From JAJZMF01 sp035702845 (GTDB lineage: Bacteria; Actinomycetota; Acidimicrobiia; Acidimicrobiales; Palsa-688): a DNA stretch of 19,756 nt. The first letter of the stretch is position 1; the number at the start of each line of letters is the position of its first letter. Positions 1 through 7,848 of this stretch are shown here, in pieces. A model generated the notes under the pieces. It saw only the letters and a program-made list of their open reading frames with translations, was not told the origin of the DNA and searched no databases. A program made the translations under genes and the position numbers. The stretch covers positions 1-19,756 of the forward strand of contig DASSZK010000010.1 of NCBI GenBank assembly GCA_035702845.1. Direction: 5' to 3'.

Positions 1-911
1 GTGGCAAGGTCCACAGGGAACACCCGGCCGCCATCGCTCACATAGGCCCTATGCCCGTCCGGCGTGACCACAATATGGTAGGGGTCTGCTCCGAAGGTGC
101 TCACCCTGGAGACAGCACCGTCGCCGACTTTGACCTTCACGAGGCCACTAGGCCTGCCCACGGTGACGTACGCGAACTGGCCGTCCGGGCTGATCGCCAC
201 ATCGTTGGCGGGGCCCGGGACCCGAAACCGGGCGCCGACCCTCAACGTGCGTATATGGACGCGAACGAGAAGGCCCTGAAAGAGAAGGGCATAGACATCC
301 TCACCGTCTGGCGACGTCGTTATGGCTTGAACGTTTTCTCCTACGTTTGCGAGCGGTACCGCTCGTAGGCGTTTGCCGGTTACACCGATCGGCACCACCA
401 CCGGCGTCCCTTCCACCCCGCTCGCTTGGAGGACGAACGCCGCCAAGCCCCGCGCCCCGGGCGAGATGCCGTAAGCGTTGTCGACTGCCGGGTTGACCGA
501 GACTACTTTGCCCTCATGTAGGTCCACCGTCTCCAGGCCAGCCGCAGCGGTAGCCACCAGGGCACGGTGGTCACCGGCTTGGACGACAAGCCCCGTCGCC
601 ACCGGGGCGGGGAACTCGCCGGGTGGGTTGTAGAGCGCGATGCTGCGGAGCACCTGCCCGCTGGCGCTGTCGACGACAGACACGCTGTTGGTGCACAGGA
701 CGTACAAGTCCCCGCCTCGGGCGTGTGCCGCCGTGCTGTCAGCAAAGGCGGTGCTGTCAGCAAAGGCGGTGCCAGTGCTGCTGGCAGGTACGCCTGACAT
801 GATAACGAGGCAAGTCGCCAGCATGGCCAACAGTCGCCGCCTTGGCCAGGGCCGCAACGCCACGGCCGCGAGCCGGGCCGCGGGCCCATGGGCTGCACTG
901 TTCGGGCGCAC
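1..911 (-). CDS. Secreted YVTN/beta-propeller repeat protein, 3' end outside window
   Basis: An open frame on the minus strand runs from a GTG at 911-909 to the left edge with no stop, so the C-terminus is missing. The N-terminus has an arginine cluster (PRRRLL), a hydrophobic segment and a small-residue region, as expected for a signal peptide followed by a secreted domain. The mature part holds beta-propeller blades with the typical strand motif: 'AISPDGQFAYVT' and 'VVTPDGHRAYVSDG', plus a looser 'ITTSPDGEDVYALL'. YVTN/NHL-type propellers are extracytoplasmic scaffolds or ligand binders; a specific role cannot be read. A purine-rich AAAGGAG lies at 926-932, 14 nt from the GTG, which is long, so the start could lie further in, for example at the methionines within the hydrophobic segment. 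Fold assignment is fairly sure, substrate unknown. Confidence 0.75.
   Translation of the reverse strand, partial: MRPNSAAHGPAARLAAVALRPWPRRRLLAMLATCLVIMSGVPASSTGTAFADSTAFADSTAAHARGGDLYVLCTNSVSVVDSASGQVLRSIALYNPPGEFPAPVATGLVVQAGDHRALVATAAAGLETVDLHEGKVVSVNPAVDNAYGISPGARGLAAFVLQASGVEGTPVVVPIGVTGKRLRAVPLANVGENVQAITTSPDGEDVYALLFQGLLVRVHIRTLRVGARFRVPGPANDVAISPDGQFAYVTVGRPSGLVKVKVGDGAVSRVSTFGADPYHIVVTPDGHRAYVSDGGRVFPVDLA
733..768. repeat. Perfect 18-bp tandem repeat, two copies
   Basis: The unit gtgctgtcagcaaaggcg occurs twice head to tail without mismatch. Read on the minus strand inside the beta-propeller gene it encodes a duplicated hexapeptide AFADST just after the signal peptide region, so it is an in-frame expansion of the linker and not a regulatory element. 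Confidence 0.85.
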
Positions 912-1383
912 AACGAAGTACGCCGCTCCTTTACCGCATCGTTGTTGCAAAGCAGTCTCCTCGAGGTCCGAAAGTGGCTTGCTCAATAGGTAACGGCACT
1001 GGTAGCGGCCTGCCCGTGGCGGCGCAGACAGGTGTGCCGTGCGGGATCCATCAGGGCCGGCTTGGATGCGAAGAGGCAACGTAAACCGGGAACTGCTTGC
1101 GCCGGGCGAGATTGCCGGCGCCGTAGACTTTCCACCCGTCAGGTCGCCTTGGGTACCTCAGCCCAGATAGCCGCACAGGGGACCCTAACGGTCTCGGCGC
1201 CCGTCGGCGGCACACATCGCTTCTGGCACGCTTCCGAGAGTACCCAGAGTCGCGTGAACCTTTTGGACGACGTCTTCAGCCTTCCGGCTCTGCTCCGCAC
1301 GCTGGCCCCCTCGGTCGTCGCGCACCACCGTCGGCGACCTGCTCAGTAGCATTCTCCACGACAGAGCCAAGGAAAGCAGGACC
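912..1383. other. Intergenic region, no gene recognised
   Basis: About 470 bases between two divergent genes. Short open frames exist on both strands, but none has a recognisable domain or convincing ribosome site. It must hold the promoters of the leftward propeller gene and the rightward phosphatase gene; I could not pick out a convincing -35/-10 pair. No RNA gene or riboswitch was seen. Confidence 0.5.
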
Positions 1384-2139
1384 GTGACCGAAACCAAACC
1401 TCCCGTCCTGCCCAAGCAAGAGCCGCGACGGGTGACCGTGCCCGCTGAAGTGCTGCTGATCGACATGGACGGCACGCTCGTCGATTCAACGGGCGCGGTG
1501 GAGCGAGCCTGGAACGCGTTCGCTGACCGGCACGACTTGGACGTCAAGGACGTGCTCGCCATGGCCCACGGCCGGCCCACAGCGGAAACCGTGCGGATGT
1601 TGGCGCGACCCGGCACGAACGTAGTCGACGAAACCCGCCGGATCGAACTCGCCCAGATCGACGACCGCGAGGATGTCGTCGCCGTCCCCGGGGCGGCACA
1701 GCTCCTCTCGGAGATCCCGCAAGCCCGGTGGGCACTGGTGACATCGGCCGGCAGGCAGTTGGCACAACAACGTATGGCCGCGGCGGGCCTCCCAATGCCA
1801 GCCGTTGTGGTCACGGCCGACGACGTGACGATGGGCAAGCCGGCACCGGAGGGATACCTCGCCGCCGCGGCTCGCTTGCGGCAGCTCCCGTCGACCGCAA
1901 TCGTCATCGAGGACACCGGCCCCGGCGTAGACGCGGGGCTCGCGGCCGGCTGCGCTGTGATCGCAGTAGGAGACGTTGCCCTCGCCGCGCAGCGAGGCCT
2001 CTACCGCCTGGCCGAGTTACGTCTGCTCACGATCGAGCGCCGACCCGACGATGGCCTAACCCTCCACTGGGAAGAGCACCGTTGCTCCGGCGTGCACACG
2101 ACCGGAGTAGCACGTAACGCGGGCAATCGCCGGGTGTAA
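1384..2139 (+). CDS. HAD-superfamily phosphatase (beta-phosphoglucomutase/sugar-phosphatase-like)
   Basis: 251 residues from a GTG start. Motif I of the haloacid dehalogenase fold is at residues 27-35 (DMDGTLVDS), with Asp27 the expected nucleophile and Asp29 the acid/base. Motif II is in LVTSAG, the motif III lysine in MGKPAPEGYL, and the motif IV acidic pair is within VIEDTGPGV. A helical cap follows motif I, as in subfamily IA enzymes such as sugar-phosphate phosphatases and beta-phosphoglucomutases. These act in the cytoplasm on small phosphorylated metabolites. The exact substrate is not readable, though the adjacent sugar-uptake locus makes a sugar phosphate plausible. The first 22 residues precede the core strand and are poorly conserved in appearance. 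The gene converges with the LacI-type regulator. Confidence 0.85.
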   Translation: MTETKPPVLPKQEPRRVTVPAEVLLIDMDGTLVDSTGAVERAWNAFADRHDLDVKDVLAMAHGRPTAETVRMLARPGTNVVDETRRIELAQIDDREDVVAVPGAAQLLSEIPQARWALVTSAGRQLAQQRMAAAGLPMPAVVVTADDVTMGKPAPEGYLAAAARLRQLPSTAIVIEDTGPGVDAGLAAGCAVIAVGDVALAAQRGLYRLAELRLLTIERRPDDGLTLHWEEHRCSGVHTTGVARNAGNRRV

Positions 2140-2226
2140 ATAGCGACCGGGAGCGGCTATGGGTGAAGCCACCAGGGCTTGGAGACGGCGGCTGCGCCAT
2201 GCCCGGTGAAGGCAAGGCTAACGCCT

Positions 2227-3273
2227 TCAAGTGATGGGCTTGCGCACCGAGTCACGCAGCCGCACCGGCATCGGCACGCGGTGGACCCTGGCACCGCTAC
2301 GCTCGCGGCCCCCGCCGGACAGGAGGATCTCCACCGCACATTTGCCCAGCTCGTAGTGCGGCAACGCGATGCTTGTCAGCTGAGGCCTCAGCCAGGAGGC
2401 AACAGGGTCGTCGTCAAACGAAACGATCGACACATCCTCGCCCACCTTGCGCCCGGCGTCCTCGAGCGCCTGGTAAGCGCCGACCGATAAGCGGTCGTTG
2501 AAACACACGAGCGCTTCCGGTTCCGGCGTGCGGTCCAGCAAGGACCTGGTGGCGTCGTAACCGTCGCGAGGCTGCCAGGCCGTAAGCATCACGCCCCCTG
2601 CCAGGTGCGTGCCGGCCTCCTCGAGCACTTCCCTTATGCCGACAAGGCGCTCGGCGGCGGCCAGCGCCCCGCGTGGCGTCTCGGACGGTTTCGTGCCGGC
2701 TCCGACGATAAATATGCCGTCCCGGTACCCGGCTTGGACCAGCACCCGTGCCGCACTGCGCCCTGCCTCCACCTCGTCGGGCACCACTGAGGTGAGGGAA
2801 CCGGGGCGCATCGGCAGGCCGTTGAGCAGCACACTGGGCCTGTCCAGTAGGGCGGTGGGTGGCGAGACGCGCCGAGTGGACATCGAGGCAAGGATGATCC
2901 CGTCGACACTGCGATCGTGCATCATCGAAATTGCTTCCCGTTCCAGCTGCTTATCGCCTTCTGTTTCGGCGATCACGAGCAGGTGGTCATGCTCGCGGGC
3001 TGCGTCGAGCGCACCCCAAATGAGGTGGCCTGCGAACGGAGTGGTGGCGACGGTGTCTGATATGAAACCGATGGTGTTGGTCGTCCCTGTGCGCAGGCTC
3101 CTCGAGACGACGTTGGGCCGATAACCGGTCTCCTGGACGGCGCGCAGTACCCGGGCCTCTACTTCAGGCGAGATCCGCATCTCTACCCGGCGGCCACTAA
3201 GGACAAACGACGCCGTAGTCTGCGAGACACCAGCAAGGCGGGCGACGTGGGCCAAGGTCACCCGTGCAACCAT
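2227..3273 (-). CDS. LacI-family transcriptional repressor of the sugar locus
   Basis: 348 residues from the ATG at 3273. The N-terminus (VTLAHVARLAGVSQTTASFVLSG) is a canonical LacI helix-turn-helix and hinge entry, followed by RISPEVEARVLRAVQETGYRPN. The remainder is a periplasmic-binding-protein-like effector domain, with IGFISD, a DRSVDGIILAS strand and a C-terminal DDDPVASWLRPQLTSIALP stretch typical of the family. It lies divergent to the binding protein and permeases, so it very probably represses them and is released by an imported sugar or derivative. An in-frame ATG at 3309 behind GGACGGGG is an alternative start that would add 12 residues; I prefer 3273 because LacI proteins begin a few residues before VTL. 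The ribosome site at 3273 is weak. Confidence 0.92.
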   Translation of the reverse strand: MVARVTLAHVARLAGVSQTTASFVLSGRRVEMRISPEVEARVLRAVQETGYRPNVVSRSLRTGTTNTIGFISDTVATTPFAGHLIWGALDAAREHDHLLVIAETEGDKQLEREAISMMHDRSVDGIILASMSTRRVSPPTALLDRPSVLLNGLPMRPGSLTSVVPDEVEAGRSAARVLVQAGYRDGIFIVGAGTKPSETPRGALAAAERLVGIREVLEEAGTHLAGGVMLTAWQPRDGYDATRSLLDRTPEPEALVCFNDRLSVGAYQALEDAGRKVGEDVSIVSFDDDPVASWLRPQLTSIALPHYELGKCAVEILLSGGGRERSGARVHRVPMPVRLRDSVRKPIT

Positions 3274-3474
3274 GGCTTTGAGCTTAGTGATGCCTGCCCT
3301 GGTGTGCATCGCCCCGTCCAACCCACAGGTTCGATGACTCCGGCGTAGAAAGGGAGGGGCTCGAGCGAAGGAAGCCTCAGCAACAGGCAAGCCTCGCGCA
3401 TCGCCAGGCGACGGCCACAGCCTACACTCTTGGCGCCGGTGCGGCAGTTACCCGACGCCGGCCCTCGGGGTGCC

Positions 3475-3503
3475 TTGACAACTGACGCCTGGTCCTTCAT
3501 GAT
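3475..3503 (+). promoter_or_regulatory. Predicted sigma70-type promoter of the sugar-uptake operon
   Basis: A perfect -35 hexamer TTGACA (3475-3480) is followed, after 17 bases, by CATGAT (3498-3503), a 4 of 6 match to TATAAT. Transcription would begin near 3510, about 100 bases before the binding-protein start. The spacing and position fit a housekeeping promoter; the calling is by eye only. Confidence 0.6.
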
Positions 3504-3510
3504 GATCTGA

Positions 3511-3526
3511 GCTAATTCGATTTAGC
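3511..3526. promoter_or_regulatory. Predicted LacI-family operator
   Basis: GCTAATTCGATTTAGC is a 16-bp palindrome with 14 of 16 positions symmetric and a central CG, the hallmark of LacI/GalR-family operators. It lies directly downstream of the predicted -10, at the transcription start, where bound repressor would block RNA polymerase. The divergent LacI gene is the obvious partner. Confidence 0.7.
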
Positions 3527-3612
3527 GAACATAGATGGGGGACCTCTACGCTGGCTGTGACGCACCGGCGCAAGCCAGGCGGAAGGTTCTCCAGTCCCGT
3601 TAAAGGAGGACT

Positions 3613-5007
3613 ATGTCAGCCGTACACGTCCGCGCAATGAAGCGCCCAAGGGGGCTCCTGCTCCGCTCCACCGCCGTAGTCGGCCTAGTGACTGCGGCCG
3701 TACTGGCAAACGTCCCGGCTGGCGAGCAGGCGGCGACAGCGGCCGCAGCTTCGGCCAGTTTCCAGGCAAACTGCGGCACGAAGCCGGTCACGATGAGCGG
3801 CTACTTCGAGACCGGCTTTCCCGATATCGTCGACCTCACCAAGCTGTTCACCAAGCAGCACCCGAACGTCCAATGGAAGATCCGCGAGGACGCATTCGCG
3901 GTCATAACGCAAGACGCTCCGCTGGTCCTCGGCGGCCCCAACCCGCCGGATCTCATGCGCATGCCCCAGATCACCGGCCTAGTCAAAGACCACCTGCTAA
4001 AGAACCTTGATGGGTATTTCAACACGTTCCACTGGAACACCTTCCCCGCCTCGGATCTGGAACAGCTTCGAGTCGATCCAAGCGGCAGCCCCCAGGGTGT
4101 AGGGCCGCTTTGGGCCATGGGCATCAACTACAGCATGACAGGTGTGTTCTACAACAAATCGCTGGCGGCCAAGATAGGCATGACCAAGGCCCCGGCGACG
4201 CTGGCGCAACTTGATGCCGACCTGGCACGAGCCAAGGCAAAGGGCATACTTCCCGTGGAGCAGTTTGACAGCGCCGGCAACGGTGGCCTGATCTTCCCCC
4301 TGCAGTACCTCATGGCCGACTACAACATCGCCGATACAGGTTCGGTCGCGCCCATCAACAAATGGGTCCTCGACCAGCCTCATGCCACAATCAACACAAA
4401 GGCGAACCTGCAGGCCGTGAACCACCTTGACATGTGGATCAAGCGCGGGTACTTCAACTCTGATGCCAACGCCGTCGACTACTCGACGATGATGGGGCGG
4501 TTCCTCAAGGGCACCGGGCTGTTCATATTCGATGGTGACTGGGAATCTGGGAACTTCGACCACTCCGCGCCTGGCAAGTACGGCTTCTTCCTCTTCCCGC
4601 CGCTCAAGGCGGGCGGTCATCATGGGGCAATGTCTGCACCGCTGACCTACGGGATCGCTGCAAATGCCCCCCACGCCAACTGCGCTGCCTTCTTCCTCAA
4701 CTGGGTTGAGACCAACCCGGCGGCGAGGGCACTGAACGTACGAGTGGGTGGCTCCAACCCCGGCGGCCCGGCGAATGAACCCATACCCCCGGTAAAGCCG
4801 GGTACTGTAACTTCGCAGACGCTAACTGCAGGCCAAGTGATCGCGAAACAGGACGGGGTTATGGGCTTCATAGCCAATGCGACGGGGCCAATCGACGCCC
4901 AAGCGTGGACTCCGGCAGTGCAAAAGTTGTTCGGCAACCAAATAACTCCGGCGGCCGTACTGTCAACCGTGCAAGCGCAGTACGAGCAAGAGCTCCACAC
5001 CCCCTAG
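3613..5007 (+). CDS. ABC transporter extracellular sugar-binding protein (UgpB/MalE-like)
   Basis: 464 residues, preceded by a strong AAAGGAGGA, though the spacing to the ATG is short. Residues 1-50 form a secretion signal: a basic segment (MKRPRGLLLRS), a hydrophobic core (AVVGLVTAAVL) and an alanine-rich cleavage region. The rest matches family 1 solute-binding proteins: a 'VDLTKLFTKQHPNVQWKI' opening, 'PPDLMRM', 'GINYSMTGVFYNKSLAAKIG', 'FLKGTGLFIFDGDWESG' and a late 'PLTYGIAANA'. It would capture an oligosaccharide outside the membrane and deliver it to the two permeases that follow. No lipobox is visible: the only early cysteine is Cys54 in QANCGT. It may therefore be secreted or held in another way; a second cysteine in the C-terminal lobe could pair with it. 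It is the first gene of the operon. Confidence 0.93.
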   Translation: MSAVHVRAMKRPRGLLLRSTAVVGLVTAAVLANVPAGEQAATAAAASASFQANCGTKPVTMSGYFETGFPDIVDLTKLFTKQHPNVQWKIREDAFAVITQDAPLVLGGPNPPDLMRMPQITGLVKDHLLKNLDGYFNTFHWNTFPASDLEQLRVDPSGSPQGVGPLWAMGINYSMTGVFYNKSLAAKIGMTKAPATLAQLDADLARAKAKGILPVEQFDSAGNGGLIFPLQYLMADYNIADTGSVAPINKWVLDQPHATINTKANLQAVNHLDMWIKRGYFNSDANAVDYSTMMGRFLKGTGLFIFDGDWESGNFDHSAPGKYGFFLFPPLKAGGHHGAMSAPLTYGIAANAPHANCAAFFLNWVETNPAARALNVRVGGSNPGGPANEPIPPVKPGTVTSQTLTAGQVIAKQDGVMGFIANATGPIDAQAWTPAVQKLFGNQITPAAVLSTVQAQYEQELHTP

Positions 5008-5016
5008 CGCCCGTCC

Positions 5017-5964
5017 ATGGCCAGCACTGCACCATCAGTGCCGGCGCAGGCGACTGCCATCAGCAGCGAACCGCGTGTACTCTCTGCGAAGCCACGCGGT
5101 TCGCTAGCCAGTGGTTGGCTCTTCGTCTTGCCGGCTTTGGCGGCCTATGGCGTGTTCGTACTGTGGCCCATCATCCAGACACTGCGCTATTCGTTCTACA
5201 ACTGGGACGGCGTAGCCCCCGGCACGTGGGCTGGCCTGGCGAATTTCCGAACTGTGTTCACCAATGGGCAGCTGCTCGCGGTGCTCGAGCACTCTTTTGA
5301 GCTCCTCGTATTTTTCAGCGTCATCCCGGTGACGCTGGGGCTGGCGGTCGCCACCGTGATGCGGCGCTTTGTAACGGGGCGCATGGCAGCGCTCGCACGC
5401 ACCGTACTGTTCCTGCCCCAAGTGGTGCCGCTGGTGGCTGCGGGCATCGCGTGGAGCTGGATGCTGTCGACCAATGGGGCCATCAACCAGATCCTTTCCT
5501 TCTTCGGGCTTCACAGCCTGACCCAGTCATGGTTGGCCGGTTTCAACACCGCCCTCCCAGCCGTGGGCGTCATCGGCGCATGGGTCCTGCTCGGCCTGTG
5601 CACAGTGCTGCTCCTGGCGGGCATGACGAAGGTCGACACCTCTCTTTACGAGGCCGCCCAGCTCGACGGTGCGGGGCCTGTACGCGAGTTTGTGTCTATC
5701 ACTCTGCCTGCGCTGCGCCAGGAGCTGATCGTCTGCGTCACGGTGACCGTCATCGCGGCCTTGTCCGCCTTCGACATCGTGTACATCGCCACTCAGGGAG
5801 GCCCGGGCAACGCAACGATGGTGCCGGGGCTTGAGATATACCAACTGGCGTTCTATAACCGGCAGGTGGGCCTGGCATCGGCTCTCGCAGTCGTCCTGAT
5901 GGTCTTGGTCATCGCTTGTATTACCCCAATCCAGTGGTTCGGCCGCCGGGGGGCAGAGCGTTGA
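5017..5964 (+). CDS. ABC sugar transporter permease 1 (MalF/UgpA-like)
   Basis: 315 residues with six predicted membrane segments. The first follows a 30-residue polar N-terminus at GWLFVLPALAAYGVFVLWP, a start typical of MalF/UgpA-type permeases. The cytoplasmic EAA loop that docks the ATPase is present (YEAAQLDGAGPVREFVSITLP, about residues 213-234). It pairs with the next gene as a heterodimeric channel for the sugar bound by the upstream protein. The start is 9 nt after the binding-protein stop; no good ribosome site is visible, so translation is probably coupled. Members of the carbohydrate-uptake CUT1 class have this architecture. Confidence 0.93.
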   Translation: MASTAPSVPAQATAISSEPRVLSAKPRGSLASGWLFVLPALAAYGVFVLWPIIQTLRYSFYNWDGVAPGTWAGLANFRTVFTNGQLLAVLEHSFELLVFFSVIPVTLGLAVATVMRRFVTGRMAALARTVLFLPQVVPLVAAGIAWSWMLSTNGAINQILSFFGLHSLTQSWLAGFNTALPAVGVIGAWVLLGLCTVLLLAGMTKVDTSLYEAAQLDGAGPVREFVSITLPALRQELIVCVTVTVIAALSAFDIVYIATQGGPGNATMVPGLEIYQLAFYNRQVGLASALAVVLMVLVIACITPIQWFGRRGAER

Positions 5965-6785
5965 TCGTCTCACGCCGGTACTCGGTAGTTGGGGCCCTCA
6001 TGTTGGTTGTCATAATGGCAGTGACCCTGCTGCCGTTCGTCAGCATGTTCACCAGCGCATTGTTCCCTTCGGGCAGCTACCCGCTAGGCATCTCGTGGCC
6101 GCAACACCCTCAGTGGGGCAACTTCGTCAGTGCTTTCAATGTTGCCAACATGGGCAGGCTGCTCATGTCGAGCACCTCCATCGTCATCGGCGTGGTCCCT
6201 GTTTCCGTCCTGCTTGCCACCTTCGCTGGGTTCGCTATCGGCCACCTACGAGTGCGCGGTGGCCAGGCGGCATTTATCCTTTTCCTCTTCGGCTTGACAC
6301 TGCCCCTCGAGGGCATCATCGTCCCCATTTACTACGAGATGCGCGAAATGGGCCTGTTGGGGAGCCGGTGGGGCATTATCCTGCCCCTGGTAGGCCTGTA
6401 CATGCCTTTTGCCGTGTTCTGGATGCGCGCCCACTTCGTCAATACACCCAGCGAACTGTCAGAGGCAGCACGGGTAGACGGTGCCACGACGTGGCAGCTG
6501 TTTTGGCGGGTACACGTCCCATTGGCCCGGCCCGCGCTCATCTCGTTAGGGATACTTCTATCCGTATGGACCTGGAACCAGTTCCTGCTCTCCATCGTGA
6601 TAGTCGAGGATCCCACCAACCGGACCATGGCGGGTGCTCTCGGGGCGTTCCAGGGTCAATGGGGCACCAATATCCCACTGCTGTCCGCTGGCTCTCTGCT
6701 CATCCTCGCTCCTACCATCCTTCTGTTCCTGTTGTTCCAGCGGCACTTCGTGACGGCATTGCTACAAGGCTCACTGAAGGGTTGA
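5961..6785 (+). CDS. ABC sugar transporter permease 2 (MalG/UgpE-like)
   Basis: 274 residues if started at the TTG that overlaps the stop of the first permease (TTGA, 4 nt). A G-rich run lies 7-13 bases upstream. In-frame alternatives are a GTG at 5934 and an ATG at 5916, but these would overlap the previous gene more and add polar residues not expected before the first helix. Six membrane segments are evident. The EAA loop is SEAARVDGATTWQLFWRVHVP (about residues 167-187), followed by PLARPAL as in MalG proteins. It forms the transport channel with the first permease. No ATPase gene follows. Confidence 0.92.
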   Translation: MIVSRRYSVVGALMLVVIMAVTLLPFVSMFTSALFPSGSYPLGISWPQHPQWGNFVSAFNVANMGRLLMSSTSIVIGVVPVSVLLATFAGFAIGHLRVRGGQAAFILFLFGLTLPLEGIIVPIYYEMREMGLLGSRWGIILPLVGLYMPFAVFWMRAHFVNTPSELSEAARVDGATTWQLFWRVHVPLARPALISLGILLSVWTWNQFLLSIVIVEDPTNRTMAGALGAFQGQWGTNIPLLSAGSLLILAPTILLFLLFQRHFVTALLQGSLKG

Positions 6786-6788
6786 TGG

Positions 6789-7778
6789 ATGATGGGGCTA
6801 AGCATCCTAGACAGATGGGTATGGGACTTCTGGCTGGCCCAGAACGGCGCAGAGCAACACATCTTCTACCTCCAGGCACCGCGCTCGCTTATTGACCCGG
6901 ACCTACGCCATCACAGAGCCACCGTGGGACATGCGGTCTCGCTCGACTTCGAGCATTGGCGCCTATTGCCAGACGCACTGGGCCCGGGCGCGCCCGGAGA
7001 GTGGGACGACATGGCCATATGGACAGGAAGTGTGCTCGGTCATCCCGGAGAGTGGAGGATGCTCTACACGGGTATTTCCAAAGTCGAAGATGGCCGGGTG
7101 CAAAGGATCGGCCTTGCCGAATCCAACGACCTGGTGCACTGGGAAAAACACGGTGAAAACCCGGTTATGGAGGCTGACCCTCGCTGGTACCAACGGATCG
7201 GTAAGGGGAGTGCTCCAGACGAGGCGTGGCGCGATCCGTACCTGGTCGCAGCCGGCTCGGATGGCGTCTCTCACGCTCTCATCACGGCCCGAGCAATCGG
7301 CCAACCAGCCCACGCTGCCGGCACCATCGGCCATGCACGCTCTACTGACCTCATTTCCTGGGAAGTGCTGCCGCCATTAGCTGCACCGGCCGAGTTCGCT
7401 CAGATGGAGGTTCCCCAACTGCTCGGAAGCGCGGACGGACCGGTTGCCGTACTTTTTTCGTGCCGAGCCGCTGATCACTCCGAAGCGAGGAAACAACGGC
7501 CGGGCGTCCAGGCATGTTCGGGTACGTTCGTCATGTGGGCGCCTCGGCTGAGCGGCCCCTGGGTCGTCAGCGACGTGCCCATAGGGGCTGGCACACCCTT
7601 CGGTCCCCTCTACGCCGGCAAGGTGGTGACTAACGTCCACGGGGATCCCGCGTTCATGGGTTTCCTCGCTGACGACGCAGAGTTCACTGGGGATATCCTA
7701 GGGCCCTTCGTAGGGCCGGAATTCGCTCTGCCCGGGCCGATCACCAGCAGGGCCGCCACAAGCTCGGGGCCGGATTAG
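6789..7778 (+). CDS. GH32-like intracellular glycoside hydrolase (beta-fructosidase-type five-bladed propeller)
   Basis: 329 residues, no signal peptide, so it acts in the cytoplasm. The three acidic blocks of clan GH-J/GH43-type propellers are recognisable: Asp13 in WVWDFW (candidate nucleophile), Asp149 in AWRDPYL (transition-state stabiliser, the RDP motif) and Glu207 in QMEVPQL (candidate acid/base, in place of the ECP block). HIFYLQAPRSL, MAIWTGSV and RSTDLISWE are also typical of GH32-like proteins. The classical WMNDPNG opening is replaced by WDFWLAQNG, so the substrate may not be a plain fructan. It starts 3 nt after the permease stop, which places it in the uptake operon as the enzyme that cleaves the imported sugar. 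GH43 or GH130-like activity is an alternative. Confidence 0.82.
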   Translation: MMGLSILDRWVWDFWLAQNGAEQHIFYLQAPRSLIDPDLRHHRATVGHAVSLDFEHWRLLPDALGPGAPGEWDDMAIWTGSVLGHPGEWRMLYTGISKVEDGRVQRIGLAESNDLVHWEKHGENPVMEADPRWYQRIGKGSAPDEAWRDPYLVAAGSDGVSHALITARAIGQPAHAAGTIGHARSTDLISWEVLPPLAAPAEFAQMEVPQLLGSADGPVAVLFSCRAADHSEARKQRPGVQACSGTFVMWAPRLSGPWVVSDVPIGAGTPFGPLYAGKVVTNVHGDPAFMGFLADDAEFTGDILGPFVGPEFALPGPITSRAATSSGPD

Positions 7779-7848
7779 AGCGGCCCACCAAGCCCTCTTT
7801 GGCGCCCAAGTCCTTCTTGCCCTAGCCAGCACTCAGGAGTGAAACGAA

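Noticed and set aside
503..913. Minus-strand open frame of 136 codons
   Set aside because: It lies in another frame of the beta-propeller gene and has Arg/Ser/Pro/Trp-rich low-information composition; the true frame shows a signal peptide and propeller motifs.
1032..1349. Plus-strand frame of 105 codons in the left intergenic region
   Set aside because: No ribosome site, no recognisable domain and biased composition; not convincing as a gene.
2214..2227. AAGGC-TAAC-GCCTT stem-loop between the convergent HAD and LacI genes
   Set aside because: The stem is only 5 bp and no T-run follows on either strand, so a terminator is not supported.
3997..4674. 225-codon minus-strand frame opposite the binding protein
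   Set aside because: Antisense shadow of a well-supported gene.
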